In this document: piece after piece, positions 23,938-37,193 of the stretch
Layout of the letters: the number at the start of each line of letters is the position of its first letter
Numbering within the stretch: position 1 is the stretch's first letter
Source: Echeneis naucrates
Taxonomy: Eukaryota; Chordata; Actinopteri; Carangiformes; Echeneidae
Reading direction: 5' to 3'
Assembly: GCF_900963305.1 (NCBI RefSeq)
Contig: NC_042525.1
Span: 10,325,421 to 10,389,420 of the forward strand
Length of the DNA: 64,000 nt
Position numbers and translations under genes: made by a program
The notes under the pieces: generated by a model
Told to the model about the DNA's origin: nothing
What the model saw: the letters and a program-made list of their open reading frames with translations, nothing else
Databases searched by the model: none

Positions 23938-26900
23938 ATGGAGTACGGAAAGGAGAGAGTGGTGGCTTTAGTGGATATGGACTGCTTTTACGTCCAGGTG
24001 GAGCAGAGGCTCAACCCGGCTCTTAGGAACACTCCCTGTGTGGTGGCCCAGTACAAGACGTGGAAAGGGGGCAGGTGAGTTTGTGACACAGAGATGCAGT
24101 TGTTATGATCAACGCAACTGGAATTCTCTTCCATGATGGACGATGGGTGACTAGTTCCCCCCCACCTCATAGATTTGCTTTGCGTTGTTCATTCATTCTA
24201 TTGGAAGGTAGAAAGAAGAATATTAAGAAATACATAATGAATACATAAATAGAAACACAATCTACCAGCAGATTGGCTAAGACCTAGGGTTAAAGTTCAA
24301 TCTTAAATTTAGAAATTGTAGATTGACGCTAAAATCTGGATTTAAGGCTCCATTATGCATGTTTTACACTTTTGGCCTTCAAAAGTCATCTCATGACTTA
24401 GTTAAGTGACTTTGAGAAGATAATGCTAACAACAACCTCTTTGGCTAAGTTCAGTAGCTCTTCAGTAAGTCTCAGGCAGTGAATGTGAAGAGCCTCCTTG
24501 ACCTGGATGCTCACCGGGCTTCTGGTCACTGACTTTTACACCTTCCAGTAGGTGAAGAGAGAGTATAGAAAGTAACTGTACTTGTGTGGAATTCTTTCTT
24601 CAGCACACACTGCATTTACACAAAGGGGACACTACACACTCAGCTTGTGTCTGTTCAGTTGCTTGGACCATTTAAATTGCTTTTCTCTGTGCTGGAAACT
24701 TACCCGCCCTAATCTTCCACAGAAAACCACGGCGAGTAAACTTGCTCTGAAAGTTTTAAATATGATTTGATGGATCTGTCAATTAAATATCATACTTTGC
24801 TAGTATCATAGCTGTGAGCTACGAGGCCAGGGCCCATGGTGTCACCAGGAACATGTGGGTGGATGATGCAAAGAAACTGTGCTCAAAACTCCAGGTGGCA
24901 CGAGTGCGTGAGTCTCATGGCAAGGCAGACCTTACACTGTAAGTGCTGGTGTTGGACTATATGACTTCTGTCAATCCTTGTCTTTGATAGCATGAACAGT
25001 AAATTTTGTAAGATAAATAACCTACCCACTCTTGGTTCAGTTACAGAGAGGCGAGTGTGGAGGTGATTGAGGTGATGTCTCGCTTCGCTGTGATTGAACG
25101 AGCCAGTATTGATGAGGCCTACATGGATCTGACTGCTGCAGTCCAGCAGCGGTTGAAAACCATGGCTGACCAACAAATAGAGCCTCTTTCGCTGAAGACG
25201 ACCCATTTCCAGGGGTACCCACATAGATCACCTGAAGCAGACGAATCTACAGTAAACACTGTGTTAGATAAAGGTAGGCTATAACCGAAACTAACTGGTT
25301 TCAGCGCCTGACACATGAGCTATGCCCAAAAAACACTGGTAGGTGTGTCCTGCTAATAGCATAATGATTGTTCCCAGAGGAGCAGAGGTCCAGAGGTGTC
25401 CTGCAGTGGCTGGCATCATTACCTGTTCCTCTATCGGGGGAGCAGTTCTCTGCAGATTTGCAGCTAACTGTGGGGGCACTCATTGTCGAAGAAATGAGAG
25501 CAGCTGTGGAGAAACACACAGGTTTCCGCTGTTCAGCAGGGATATCACACAATAAGGTAAAAAAATCAAACAGAAACAAACTACTTTTATTGCCTTAAAT
25601 ATAATGCTATAGTTCAATACTGTAATAGATGTTTGCTTCTTTCTCCAGGTACTGGCCAAATTAGCCTGTGGACTGAACAAACCCAACCGACAAACTGTTC
25701 TGCCGCTGGAATCTGTAACAGAACTTTTCAGCTCTCTGCCCATCAGCAAGATGTGAGTTCAAAGAATGTATTCATCAAATAATTCAACTTAAAAGTATAA
25801 AAACAGGTGGTAACTACAAAATACTGTACACAAGGCTTTCTTTGTCCACGCAGCCGTAACCTGGGGGGCAAGATGGGTGTCTCCATTACAGAAACTCTGG
25901 GAATAGAGAACATGGGAGATCTGACTCAATTCTCTCAGGCAGATCTGGGACAGCACTTTGGAGAAAAAACAGGGTAAGACAGACCAGATATGGATGTATA
26001 CCATTCTACCACAGCAGTCTGGTTGTGAATCCAACCCGTTTCTCGCTATTTTAAAAGTTTTTTTTTTTTTTTAATGCAAAGGGAAACCTGTTTGTGATGA
26101 AGTATCAAGAAGTGCTGCATTTATTTCTAGAGCACTTCTTTACAAGTGCATTTATCCCTCTGAATGTCCTTGCCTTGCAGCCAGTGGCTATATGATTTGT
26201 GCCGGGGAATTGATTTTGAAGCAGTGAAACCCAGACAGCTTCCTAAGTCCATTGGCTGCAGTAAAAACTTCCCTGGAAAAACATCCCTTGCTACAAAGCA
26301 GCAGGTACGGCCCATCAACTGGAATTTATGGGAAAAAAATATATATTTTTGTGTTGATAATTAATATCTTCTGCGTAGGTTCAGTACTGGCTTCAACAGC
26401 TGGCTCTTGAGTTGGAGGAGAGGCTGACTAAGGATAGGGAAGTGGTGAGAGAGAGAATTTTTTTTGTGTGTCTGTTACAGGAGGGTTAGCTATTTTCTCC
26501 TTCCGCGGTAAATATAATTAGATTTTGTGTAAATAGCTTACTTTTCACATTACAGAATGGTCGTGTGGCAAAGCTGCTGACAGTCGGTGTACGTCAGCTT
26601 GGGGATAAGAGGCCAAGCAGCTTTTCACGCTGTTGCGCTTTAGTGCGCTATGAAGCGACCAAAATATCCACTGACAGCTTCGCCATTATCAAGAGTCTTA
26701 ACACAGCAGGAGGCAACCAGGTTACATGGTAATTTGAATAATTATTTTGAGTCATTTCCTGAAGGCAGTCTGTTGATTTGCTCCACTAATTTTTTCTGTC
26801 TTTAATCTCAGGACTCCACCTCTCACCCTGCTGCACCTCTCAGCTAGCAAATTCAGCGATGCTCCATCCACAGGGGGGATAGCTGGTTTCCTTTCTAGTG

Positions 26901-27754
26901 ATGTCAGTTCAACCCAAAGCACTAAATCCAACACACAGCCGCCTCGTGAAGTCAAAAATGCCTCAACATGCAAACAACCTGGCATTATTCAGTCCTTCTT
27001 TCAAAAGGCAGCTGAGAAACAAAGAGAGAAGTTAAAGGGGGAAGATGAGGAGGAAGAGATAACCTTCACAGGAACTAGCTCACCTTCCTCCACTTCTGCA
27101 AATGGTAGTCAAGTGGATTTGAATAACGATGGACCAGAGTCATCCTCTGACTTTAAAAATGGCCCACCCAGCCCTGGTATTTTCTCTTTCTTTCACAAAA
27201 AGAGCCTTGAAAGAAGCTTACAGCCCTCAACGTCGACAATGAGCAAGCCTGAAACGGGACGCAGACTTGGAACTGTTGATGAAAACCAAAGCTCTAATGA
27301 CACTGTTGCTGTTGTGCCTGGCTGGCAGAGTAAATCAAACTCATGCTCTGCATCATATAACCAGTCACCAAGCAAAGAGTTAAGGGATGAACTTACTATT
27401 TACCCTGAGGAAAATCACCAGCCTCCTGACGTGGCCAGAGAAGATCTTTTAAATTGTGAGCGCTGTGGCCAGAAGGTGTTGGTCTGGGAAATGCCTGAGC
27501 ACAGTGACTATCACTTTGCCCTGGACCTCCAAAATTCACTCTCTTCATCTACAAGTTCTCCAGCTGTGTCTACCCCATCCTCATCTGCCTCCCCTTCTTC
27601 AACTGCATCTGCTTTCAGAGTTGGATCAGCAGGCGCAGCCCAGCTCGCCCGAGGAAAAACAAAAACCAAAGGCCAATCAGGGCCGCAGCCGAAAAGACAC
27701 TGCTCTCAAGGTGGCAGCACAGGCACTCTGGACTCCTTTTTCAAAAGGAAATGA
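23938..27754 (+). CDS. polh: DNA polymerase eta (10 coding exons)
   Basis: Y-family polymerase for translesion synthesis past UV cyclobutane dimers, in the nucleus at stalled forks. Exons: 23938-24074, 24804-24938, 25041-25273, 25378-25556, 25649-25752, 25854-25973, 26181-26304, 26379-26444, 26556-26728, 26812-27754. Total 2214 nt, 737 aa; human POLH is 713. The catalytic site is complete: ALVDMDCFYVQVE with Asp13, and RASIDEAYMDL with Asp115/Glu116, the human numbering. CSAGISHNKVLAKLACGLNK and PRQLPKSIGCSKNFPGKT are family hallmarks. The C-terminal exon has a UBZ zinc finger (CERCGQKVLVWEMPEHSDYH, from about residue 639). It also has three Phe-Phe motifs: QSFFQK near 486, FSFFHKK near 550 and a terminal PIP-like TLDSFFKRK. 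These match the REV1- and PCNA-binding elements of the human protein. Confidence 0.97.
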
Positions 27755-27785
27755 TAATGTGATGTGTTCTACGAAAGCATTTTTA

Positions 27786-27791
27786 AATAAA
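27786..27791 (+). terminator. Poly(A) signal of polh
   Basis: AATAAA 32 bases after the polh stop codon, implying a very short 3' UTR. The TATATC/TATCTA-type simple repeat at about 27800-27835 follows directly. Confidence 0.5.
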
Positions 27792-30647
27792 ATACAAACT
27801 TCATATATATCTATATCTATCTATAGATATAGCTAAATATCTGTGTTTGTGTGTGAAGACAAAGAGTTCCACACTTGTCTGTTAAGAGAAATTCATATTT
27901 AACAAGTTACACAAGACTATTTTTAAATTAGGTTTTCTATTATATATAGAATTTGTGCATATTAAAGGATGTTTTTTATGTACTTTCATACTTTTTATTG
28001 TAAGAGGAAATGCAGTATTTTTAAGTATATAATATATTGAATATACTTTTTATTGTATGGTACTGGGCATCACTTTGTAATATTCTGACCTGCCAGCAGG
28101 TGCCACTCTAAGTTTATATATGGCAAAAATAACGATGTAAAATATATATCTGAAACACAGTTGAATGCTGTTCCAAATACAACTCTTGTGCACTTTGGGA
28201 TCCAAAAAAAACTCAGTAAAATGTTTTCAGTGTGTATGGTTGTCACATGACATTGCTAATCAGACATACTCAGAACACCAGTGTCACCGATAAGGCCTTC
28301 ACACCAATCTAACAGCCTTCAGTTTCTGTTTACGTACCACAACATTAAGCCTCCACCTTTTACCACAAAGTCACTAGACACTGAATTTTAACTGGAAAAA
28401 AGAAACTTGTAATGGAAAATGTCTATTATTAAGCTTGTTATATTAAGAGGTCCCTGATACTTTTATAAATTAATAACCCATTATATAGAGTCATGGCATT
28501 ATTAAACAATGTGCCATCCAGTGCCACATCATCTTGCTTTGTTTGCTCCTTTGTAAACAAAGTTGTATGGCTATTGCTTTGAAAGACGTTTGAAAGTAAT
28601 TACTCTTGCATTGCCTTGCATCAGCTGGAGAGAAGATAAGGAGGAGCCTTTACAGCATTATGAAATTCATGTGTTGTTAGTCATGTCTCTGTCATGTGCA
28701 CCAATAGAGAATACACATGACATGGTTGAAAAAAGTTATTTTCAGTGTCATTTGAATAAACAAAGGTACACCTGTGTAAGAGACAATAAAGGTTTAATTC
28801 ATATACACCATGATACCCAAATTAGATCTGTACATAAATATTGCATTTCACCCAAATAATATGCAAAACTTCAGTTTAAGGAAACACAGGTTTCAAATAT
28901 GGATTTGAAAAAAGGGAAGTTGGTGTGATTAAAACTGCAACAGTGAAAAATAGTTTTGGATGACTTGAAAAATCATGAACTATTAGAAATCTATAAAATA
29001 CTTCTCAGGTGCATTAAAACAAACTACAACCCCTGATACAACTCCGTAAATGCTATAAAATATTTTGGTTGAAATGCTTTCTCAGTTCTCATCTCTGCAA
29101 ACAAACAGTGCTTAACAGAAGCAACAAAACAGGGCAGACATTTCAATTGTCCTATATTACCAATTTAAGTAGGACAACAGTGTGCATAAATGGCATCAAC
29201 ATGCAGTTTTAAAATAGGTGGTGAGGCCAAAAGCAGGCTTGAACAGAGAATCATATAACATTCATTTCAAAAGTCATCTTGTAGATATCAAAAACAGTTT
29301 CAAATAGTAGCACCAACTTAAGTAGATGTTTTTACTTAGTTGTAAAACTTTGGGGTTTAATGGAAGGCTGCTCGAACATTAGCCCTAATAGGCACTGTTA
29401 ACCCTTTCCACATTCGTGACATCAGTAACTTCAGAGAAGAAGGAAGCAGCTTCACATATGACATAATGCATAATCAAACACATCTCTTTGGGAGATCCCC
29501 CTCCTCCCCCAAGTCAGCAACAGAAACATTTGCTGGAGAACATCTGTGAAAGTGGAATGTTGTCTAATTCAATATTGACACTGACCTGAGTAACTAAAGC
29601 ACTTAAAAGATAGGCAGAAAGATCATTACCATCTCACTGCACCATCGTGAGGCATTTTGTGAATTAAAAAAAAAAAAAAAAAATCTCACAGACAGGTGTG
29701 AGTCATATGGTGATTGCCGATGTGAGTTAGCTTGGCAGGCCGACATACACACTTGGTCAAGTTCTTTCTTTGCATACCTTATAATTATCTCCATTATCTT
29801 CATAAAGTGCTGTTGTCAGCAGTACAGTCTGAAGCAAGATGGCTTAGCTTATGTACGACTGACAAAATGTGTCCACAAATGTGTATTGCTGCTTTTACAA
29901 TTATCTCACATAGCTCATTGGTAGTTACTAAGAAAAGGATACGATGGAAAATGTTTCAAATGGTGAGATCAGAGGTTTGTCCTCATCAGTCAGGCACTGT
30001 GCTGGTATCACAGACAAGCTGCTGTGTGGTGATGACAATAACATTGGAGAAAGAGGTTACACCTTAAATCTTCAAGCATCTCATACTTGAAGCTGCTGCA
30101 GTTTGTAAACAATTATCAGCCATACGTACAGAAGTCAAATCGATGGACACACTGTGGGAAAGAGTGTCCAAACATTTGACAGGTACTGTATATCAACACT
30201 GGCCTTTATGTTTCAGTGCAAGTGTGTGTGTCTTTTTCCAAGACTGTTTGTAGTGCATTTAGGTGGATACTGCACAGGCAGCACTGCAGCATAGGTGCTC
30301 TGGTGGCCACTCAATGATCTGACCATTGCAACTTTATCTTCTTCACACTCAAATAGCACGTTGGTTGTGTCGCTCTGAATGTGTTTCCTCATCAGTGTGA
30401 TGAACAGCGAAACTCTTTAAACCTTACCAGAAAACAGACTAAAATATCATCAGGTATAAAAAGGCTGAGGAGGAGAAATGATGAAGATGGTGAAAGCAAG
30501 GCTTTGAAAAAGGGCGATAAAATCCTGTTAGAGGTTTGCTATGCAGGGTGCAGTGCAGAGTGGCCTTTGGAGAAAGCTCAAGAGGATAATAAAGCACCAC
30601 GTTTTTGAGGTGGGACGGTGTTTTTTGTCATGGTTGTCTGAAAAACT
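27792..30647. other. Intergenic between convergent polh and gtpbp2
   Basis: AT-rich, without a recognisable gene. Minus-strand AATAAA hexamers near 27996-28003 and 28047-28054 could end gtpbp2 transcripts, but that would need a 3' UTR of about 2.6 kb. At about 30153-30189 there is a single arm (GTGTCCAAACATTTGACAGG) of the Tc1-like MITE family seen at 17947. The open frames at 28563-28859 and 29732-30067 have no family features. Confidence 0.5.
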
Positions 30648-33600
30648 TTAGGCTTCCTCATCCTCGCTGTGGGATGGATGGTACTGACCAATGGGCTGCA
30701 ACTTGGTGACATGGCCGATACCTTTGGTCACACCCTCTCTGAAGAGCACTTTGGCTCCCACCTTCAGATATTCTGGGTGCTTGATGAACTTGAAGAGAAC
30801 CACTGCTTTCTCCCCTGTCCTCAGCTCCTCCTGCGTTAAAGTAATGTATCACAAGATTAACAGGCATAAGCCACTTTAAGTAACATGCTGAGATGTAACA
30901 AGCCCAGGTTGTAGAAGTCAAGAAAAACTGTTGTAGCAAGGTGGGTGAACTAACCTTGCCATACACAGCTGCCACATTGGCTGTCTGTCTCACATTGCCA
31001 ATGTGCACAGTAACCTGGAAGCCTTTGTGGAAGGTCTTGGCATGAAAGAGCAACACAATCTCAGCTTCAAACATCCAGCAGATGGTGGGGTTCATCTCTG
31101 GACTCACCATCACCATGCCCTTTAAGTGAACACAGAAATCAATATACAACATGTTCTTTGGTTATCATGACTTACATAACTACAACTGGGTAATTTAACA
31201 AATAATATCTTCTATTCCAAATTAATCCAAATGAATGAGCATAATCTTTCAGTGTCTAACCTTGCGTAGCAGTGACCTGTCAAAGTTGCCCAGGGCAAGT
31301 GTAGCAGCCTGACCGGCTCTCAGTACCCTGCATGCCGAGCGGTTCCTTTGGATACTCCCAATGGTCAACTTGTGGAACTGGCCTGAGTCTGTCGGCCCTA
31401 CGATAAGATGATCGCCCTCACGGCAAATACCACTGCACAATCAAAGACAACAATGGCTCAGAGAGAGTGGATTCTAAATAACCAAATAATTATGCAAGCT
31501 GAATGTAACACGTGAATTAAGTATTTCAACGTGCTGACCTGTACAGAGTACCCCCCACCACAGTCCCCACCTCCGGCACTGTGTAGATCTCATCAACCTG
31601 TAATAAGATGCACACTGCTCAGAGCATGAAAAGACTCTTCATGAGGAAGAATGTGAAGATTGATCACCTACATGCAGCTTTCATTTCAGACCGACCTGAA
31701 ACTCAGTAAGCTGTTGCATAAGCTCCTCCTGCTCTTTGCTGTTGCTGAGAGGAGGAATTATGTTGAAAAAGACCTTGAGCAAGTCTAGACTCTCTCCAGA
31801 AACACTGGACAATGTGAAGATGGGCGTTATGCTGCCAGGGAGAGCACTAACGTCAGGACACTCAAATGCAGACTTCACTGGCTAGTATAGTTGATAGAGC
31901 AGAGATAACTTCAAAACATTAAATTTATTTTCATACTTGGGTGACTGTGCGAACTGTTGTGCTGCTGTGACGGCATCGTCCGTGCTGCTAACAACCATGG
32001 GCACCTTGTTGCAGCCTGGTTGTTTCAAGACACGCTCCAACTGTCGCACTGTGCGTTCCACAGTGGCCCGTGTGCACAGGTCCACCTTACTGATGACAAT
32101 GAAAATGGGCACCTTCAGGGCCATGGCGAGCCCAAGATGCTCCCGTGTTGTTCCAGCTGGAAAAAGGAGAGATTGTTGGTAAAATGTTACATCAATGGGG
32201 TCACTAATGTCCCTCCCCCCCCCCCAATGTCGTATGTGATACTGGGGCATAGATTCTCTGTACACACAGAATTCCTTTTCCCCAGCCACAGTTAAGGACA
32301 GTTGTGAAGGAAAATAACATTGGTTATCTTTAAATTGCCTTAATGAACGTCTGTGGGTTAAGAAACCAGATTAGTAAACTGATATGGCCAGGTTGACTTT
32401 TCCATGACGTAGGAAATTATAGTATCCAAGGATGAATAGCCACAGTAACACCGTAATTACATCACGAAAGCACACGCTGTCAAGAATGCCCAATAAGGCC
32501 CATTATGCACAAAGGGTCTCTGAAATGTCTGATGGATCATGTTTCTTTGTAAACAAAGCTGGAATGTGAGAAAACCAATAAATGTGCATATAGAATGTTG
32601 GTCACAAATTTGCCGACACTCATTAGGAGTTGACCCATAACACACATTTAAAGGTTGACAGAGGCTTAAAATAACCTGACCAATGAGCTGAGCTGCAGAG
32701 TGTTTTGCTTGTTGTATTATTTTCAGTAAAGGCCGGTAAAGGCAAGTATGAAAATTGTAAGTTCCTCATCATGTGTAAATTACTATGAGTCAACAATATT
32801 TAGGAAATCGTCAAAGAACGATGCAACATACTTTCTCACAGATACAAGGCCTCTGCATTTACATGGCTCTATTACTCTGTTTCATAATTTAACATGTGGC
32901 TCTTGGGTTGCAGACGCTATGTCCCCTTTCTCTCTCTTACATAGCTGAGGTGGTCCTCAATGCCCATTTGACCCCAAATCCCACAGCATGCCCAATTTTA
33001 GAACAGACAACCACAGACGCAGTGATTCCAACAAGTCCAAAAATTCACAAAAAAAGACATATTCATTCAATAACATTATGGTGTAGGCTTTATAGATGTC
33101 CTTAATTTATAGACTGGAGAGGTTTATTCAATTCTCTTGAGAAACAGAGTTTTCGGGTGTATGTTTTCAAACAGACCAAAATTTTTTTTTTTTAGCAGTA
33201 ACTAATTATAGTTGGCCTCATAACTCCCGCCGGCTATGTGTTGTTAAGTAACCTGCGTTGTCTCCAGGACTCAGATTTCATCCACATGCCTACTTGACAC
33301 TTGCAAAAGGCAAGCCAAACTACAGATTCCTTCATAATGTGATGTCATATAAAGGTGTTGCTTTCAAAGGTACAACAAAACAACTCTTCTTTACACAAGA
33401 TCACAAGGCTTTAGCAGCAGGTCCTTATATAGCCCTGTTGTGAAGGCATGGGCAATTCTTCTTCCCAACGGCGTTTATGTCAGGATGGCCGAGTGGTCTA
33501 AGGCGCTGTTATGCTGGCACTCAGGTTGCAGTCTCCCTTAGAGGCATGGGTTTGAATCCCACTTCTGACAGCGATGTCTTTTTCTTTTTTTTTCAAAGCT

Positions 33601-36600
33601 GTTATCTAACAAGCTACTAAAATATGCTGCCCTTCTTGTATATGAACAAAAAGACACAAACATTATGTCTTCCCAAGCAAAACAAAGAACTTGGCAGTCT
33701 TTACCACTTGTTTACGCAGCTCAGATTTCAGCATGCCATGGACCAGTTTCCTGCTCTTTCACTTCATGTCATTGTAAGGAAAGCAAAAAATGCCACTAGA
33801 ATAAGAATAAAACCCAATATTGACTAAATATTGTATGATTATCAACTGCAATTTGGAGCACAAAGAGTACTTAGATTAACAAATTTTTGGTAAATGTTAC
33901 TGCCTTTTTCTGCAAAATCAGCAGCTTACTGACCCTGTACAGGTGTCAGATTTAATAAATTTGAATAAGAGCAACCACAGTATTAACTCTAGATGGTAAA
34001 TGACCTGACATGAATGGCTGGTATTTGAGCTATTTTGGGACAGTCGTGGCAGGCTGGGTTGAGGAGGAATGAAAAGGCATCTGTGGCTATAAGGTGGTAC
34101 ATTACATAAGCTCAGATGCCACATGTTTGTGAAATGCGAAGCCACAGCTGAATAATCCCACTCCAGTCCGGACATGTGGTGTACACGAACATAACCTTGC
34201 TGTTTGACTGGTCCTGCAAGTATCTTTTGTTAGCTTGGGTCCATGTAACACAGCCACTTTCATTTTGTCTTATCTGAAAAGTCAAGTATGTGACATGGGG
34301 ATGTGCGCTGAAAGGCACAAGTACATTTTGAGTGATGTTAGATTAGTTCTAATAGAATATGTGGAGAATGCAATTATTTAATTTATACTTACCAATGCCA
34401 GTATTTGCGCTCACGACCAGCATGGCGAAATCTGGACAGTAGCTGGTGAGACCAAAGATGGTAGTCTTCAGGTACTTGTGATGACCCGCCAGATCAATGA
34501 ATGTGATCATTTTTGAGGCACTTTCACAAATTTCTTCTGCTGTCCGAGACTCGCTATAATTTACAACCTAAGGGTAAAGCAACACCACCAACATAATTGT
34601 CAGTAATTATTTTGAGGTGTGGGTTAGATTAGATATCAGTTAAAAACATTATTTGTAGATGCTGCAACATAACATTACCATAATCATATATTTGTGTCAG
34701 ATTCATTGGAACACCTGAAAAATGACAATCTGTGCTAATCATTAAGACAAAATATTGACGTGCATGTAATGTTCATTCAGTCATTCATCTTCTACCCCTT
34801 ATGTTTCCGGGTCACGGGTGCATGTAATGTGTTCACAGCATTTACCCTGATGTCTGATTTTTTTCTCACCTCCCCTTTACTATTAAAGCCAAGAATCTCA
34901 AAGCTGATGCTAGAAGTGCGTCCAGTCTGGATTTCATGAAGGTGTCTGAAGAGGTTCAGCCGCGCTCTTCCCCGTCCATTGTCCAGCTCACCCTGTGTCA
35001 ATACACCTAACAGAGTGGACTTGCCAGAGTCCACATTGCCCAGCACAGCTACTCGCAGGTCCAAAAACTGTAGGAAAAACATAAGAGACTTAACATAAGA
35101 GACTTAATTTTTAAAATAATGGTACACATCAGCAGCAAAACAAAAAAGCAAAAAAAAAAAAACCCCAGCAAAACTCCACAGTAGCCTCACTAACCTGTTG
35201 GTCATCTGGTACCTTGCGAATGAGAACCTCAGCAATTTTACGAGCCTCATCAGAGTCATAGTCCACTTCACGCTCTCGGAGAACAGTGATGTCAGCTCCA
35301 ACTCTGTCAAACAATAAAACAATTCACTTTCAAAACCACAACATTTCTAGAATTCAAATAATTTTCTGATTTTTTTTCATTCATCAGTACTACAATTAGT
35401 GGTAGTGTCCTATACATAGTAAACAAAATCACTTTCTAAACGTACTTCTCTGCGAGCTTATGGAGTGTCTTCAGTGAAGCTCTCATATCCTCCTCTGACA
35501 GTCCCACTAGCATGCCATTATCCTCAACGCCTATTTGATAAACAGCTTCGCCTCGGCCCTCCTGCAGTCGCCATTTCATTTGTGTTGCCAGGTGCTCAAA
35601 GCGGTATTGTGTGGGGTTCACCAGCTTCAGCTGAGGGAGGGAGAGACTTCAAACATTAGTGCTGAACTTAAACCTAGATCTCAAAATGTAAGTGGATCGA
35701 GTCAATGATTGAACCAATCTAATGCAGACGTGTTACTGTAGGACTAAAGCATTTAAAAATCAATCAATCAATCAATCACAAATAATTTGTTTGTGGATGG
35801 CCAAGTAGCTGGACAGAGATTTAAAAAAGTTCTTGCTAATCCAATGGAGTATTGGTTTTCCACCATATACCTGAGACTGAGACTGAGTTAAATATTCTGG
35901 CCTATTATCTACATACTAATCTGAAGCTTGTTGAAGTGATTATTGACGAGGCTGGTCCACAGGGAACTGTTCATCATTATGGTGTAATATAGGTTAGTGC
36001 ATGACATGAGAGCTAATTTGCTTACCTTGTATTCTATATTTCCCTCTTCAGCCTGAGAGACAGGGAGAGAAACAAACAGAGCCAGACAGACAGAATGTAG
36101 AAAAGTGAGACAACGGGCTATTGATTTGTTAAAAGACACAGTGACTGAATGAGCGGTCAGTGCAGCGCTGTGACAGCTGCACAAAGTACTGCTCCACACA
36201 GATTAATAACCAGGTGGAAACGGTGCGATATATTCAAAGTTAACCAGCTATTTCAACAACAAGCGAGACATGTGTCTGAAATGTATACGAACAGCCATGA
36301 TCATTGGTGATCGGCTAACACAACACCTGAAACCAGGGGATGTGTTGAGACACGTCCATTCACAGGACACAAGTTCACGATCGGTTACACGCCGGCAATA
36401 ACTCGGATCAATATTACAACAGACTTTGATTTGCGTTGAGAGCTAAGTTCATTCAGCTTGGAGTCAACGCAGTTCTTTCCACGGCGAATCTAAATAAATA
36501 TGGGGCACATTAAATATTGGCTGGGTTTATGTCCAGGCAGCTAATAACGCTACAAACACTGTTGCGTTGCTGTGTAATAACAGACTGTAGTATGATTCGT

Positions 36601-37193
36601 CAGACGGGTCTCCCCGGTGGACTCACGCCCCCTGCTAGATATTTACAAACACAGCTGTTCCGTTCGCTTGCTAGCTCGCAATACACGAGCAAGCTAGAGC
36701 AAGCAGCTTCTCATTGAACACAGTTGTTGGTTTCACACCACAAAACCACCGGATTAAACAAAGTGAAACATTTGGTAACGTTAATGTGAGCTTCTCATTC
36801 ATTTTCCGTCGCCTTTCCAACTGGCTACGTGTCACAGTAATTTCCGAGGCGAGTCGGGTTAGGACTGCTTATCCCGACCACCGGAAATGAAACGATGAAA
36901 CATCCAACATATTGCAACACAACGCAAATAAGCATTTTATTTAACGCTGTGTGTTGCTATAGGGCGTAAACTGACAGTATTTCCTTCCTTACCTCTGGAG
37001 GTAGATAAGGGGTGTTATTGCTTGGTTTGAAGGTGCGGGAGAACCAGGCTTTAGATTTCTTGTTCTTAGCACCAGCCTTTTTGGGGGCCACGCCGAGGCC
37101 ATTTCCCGGCTTCATGTTGGATGCAGAGACACCTGAAGATCCAGATCCGAGTCCATTTCCTGAGCTGAATAAGTCCGATACCCGCGCATCCAT
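30648..37193 (-). CDS. gtpbp2: GTP-binding protein 2 (12 coding exons)
   Basis: Translational GTPase of the GTPBP1/GTPBP2 family, related to EF1A/eRF3; in mammals it acts with Pelota in rescue of stalled ribosomes. Minus-strand exons: 37193-36993, 36052-36026, 35630-35446, 35303-35195, 35067-34870, 34567-34393, 32156-31937, 31831-31696, 31597-31539, 31432-31261, 31119-30955, 30830-30648. Total 1830 nt, 609 aa; human GTPBP2 is 602. The N-terminus is [16 protein letters not shown], low-complexity and basic. G1 is [10 protein letters not shown]3 DLAGHHKY, G4 SKVD (Ser instead of Asn, as in human GTPBP2). [20 protein letters not shown] and [18 protein letters not shown] are near-identical to GTPBP2. 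It is tail-to-tail with polh, as in mammals. The 9-codon second exon (AEEGNIEYK) is unusually small. A tRNA-like gene lies antisense in the 2.2-kb intron between 32157 and 34392. Confidence 0.96.
33479..33570 (+). tRNA. tRNA-Leu-like gene, probably CAG anticodon, with a 9-nt insertion in the anticodon arm
   Basis: The acceptor stem GTCAGGA pairs with TTCTGAC, followed by the discriminator A. The A box (TGGCCGAGTGG), the long variable arm and the B box (GGTTTGAATCC) are intact and closely match vertebrate tRNA-Leu. Compared with a usual 83-nt tRNA-Leu(CAG), 92 nt are present. The extra 9 nt lie on the 5' side of the anticodon (TTATGCTGGCAC where CGT is usual). They are not in the normal intron position after base 37. 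A T-rich Pol III terminator follows at about 33577-33593. It lies in a gtpbp2 intron on the opposite strand. It could be a decayed tRNA gene. Confidence 0.7.
34776..34822. repeat. Tail fragment of a fish SINE/LINE-type repeat
   Basis: ATTCAGTCATTCATCTTCTACC followed by CCTTATGTTTCCGGGTCACGGG resembles the reversed 3' end of the interspersed repeat whose longer copies lie at 44200 and 56282. It lies within a gtpbp2 intron. Confidence 0.4.
35758..35778. repeat. (AATC)n short tandem repeat
   Basis: About five AATC units in the gtpbp2 intron between exons 2 and 3. Confidence 0.8.
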
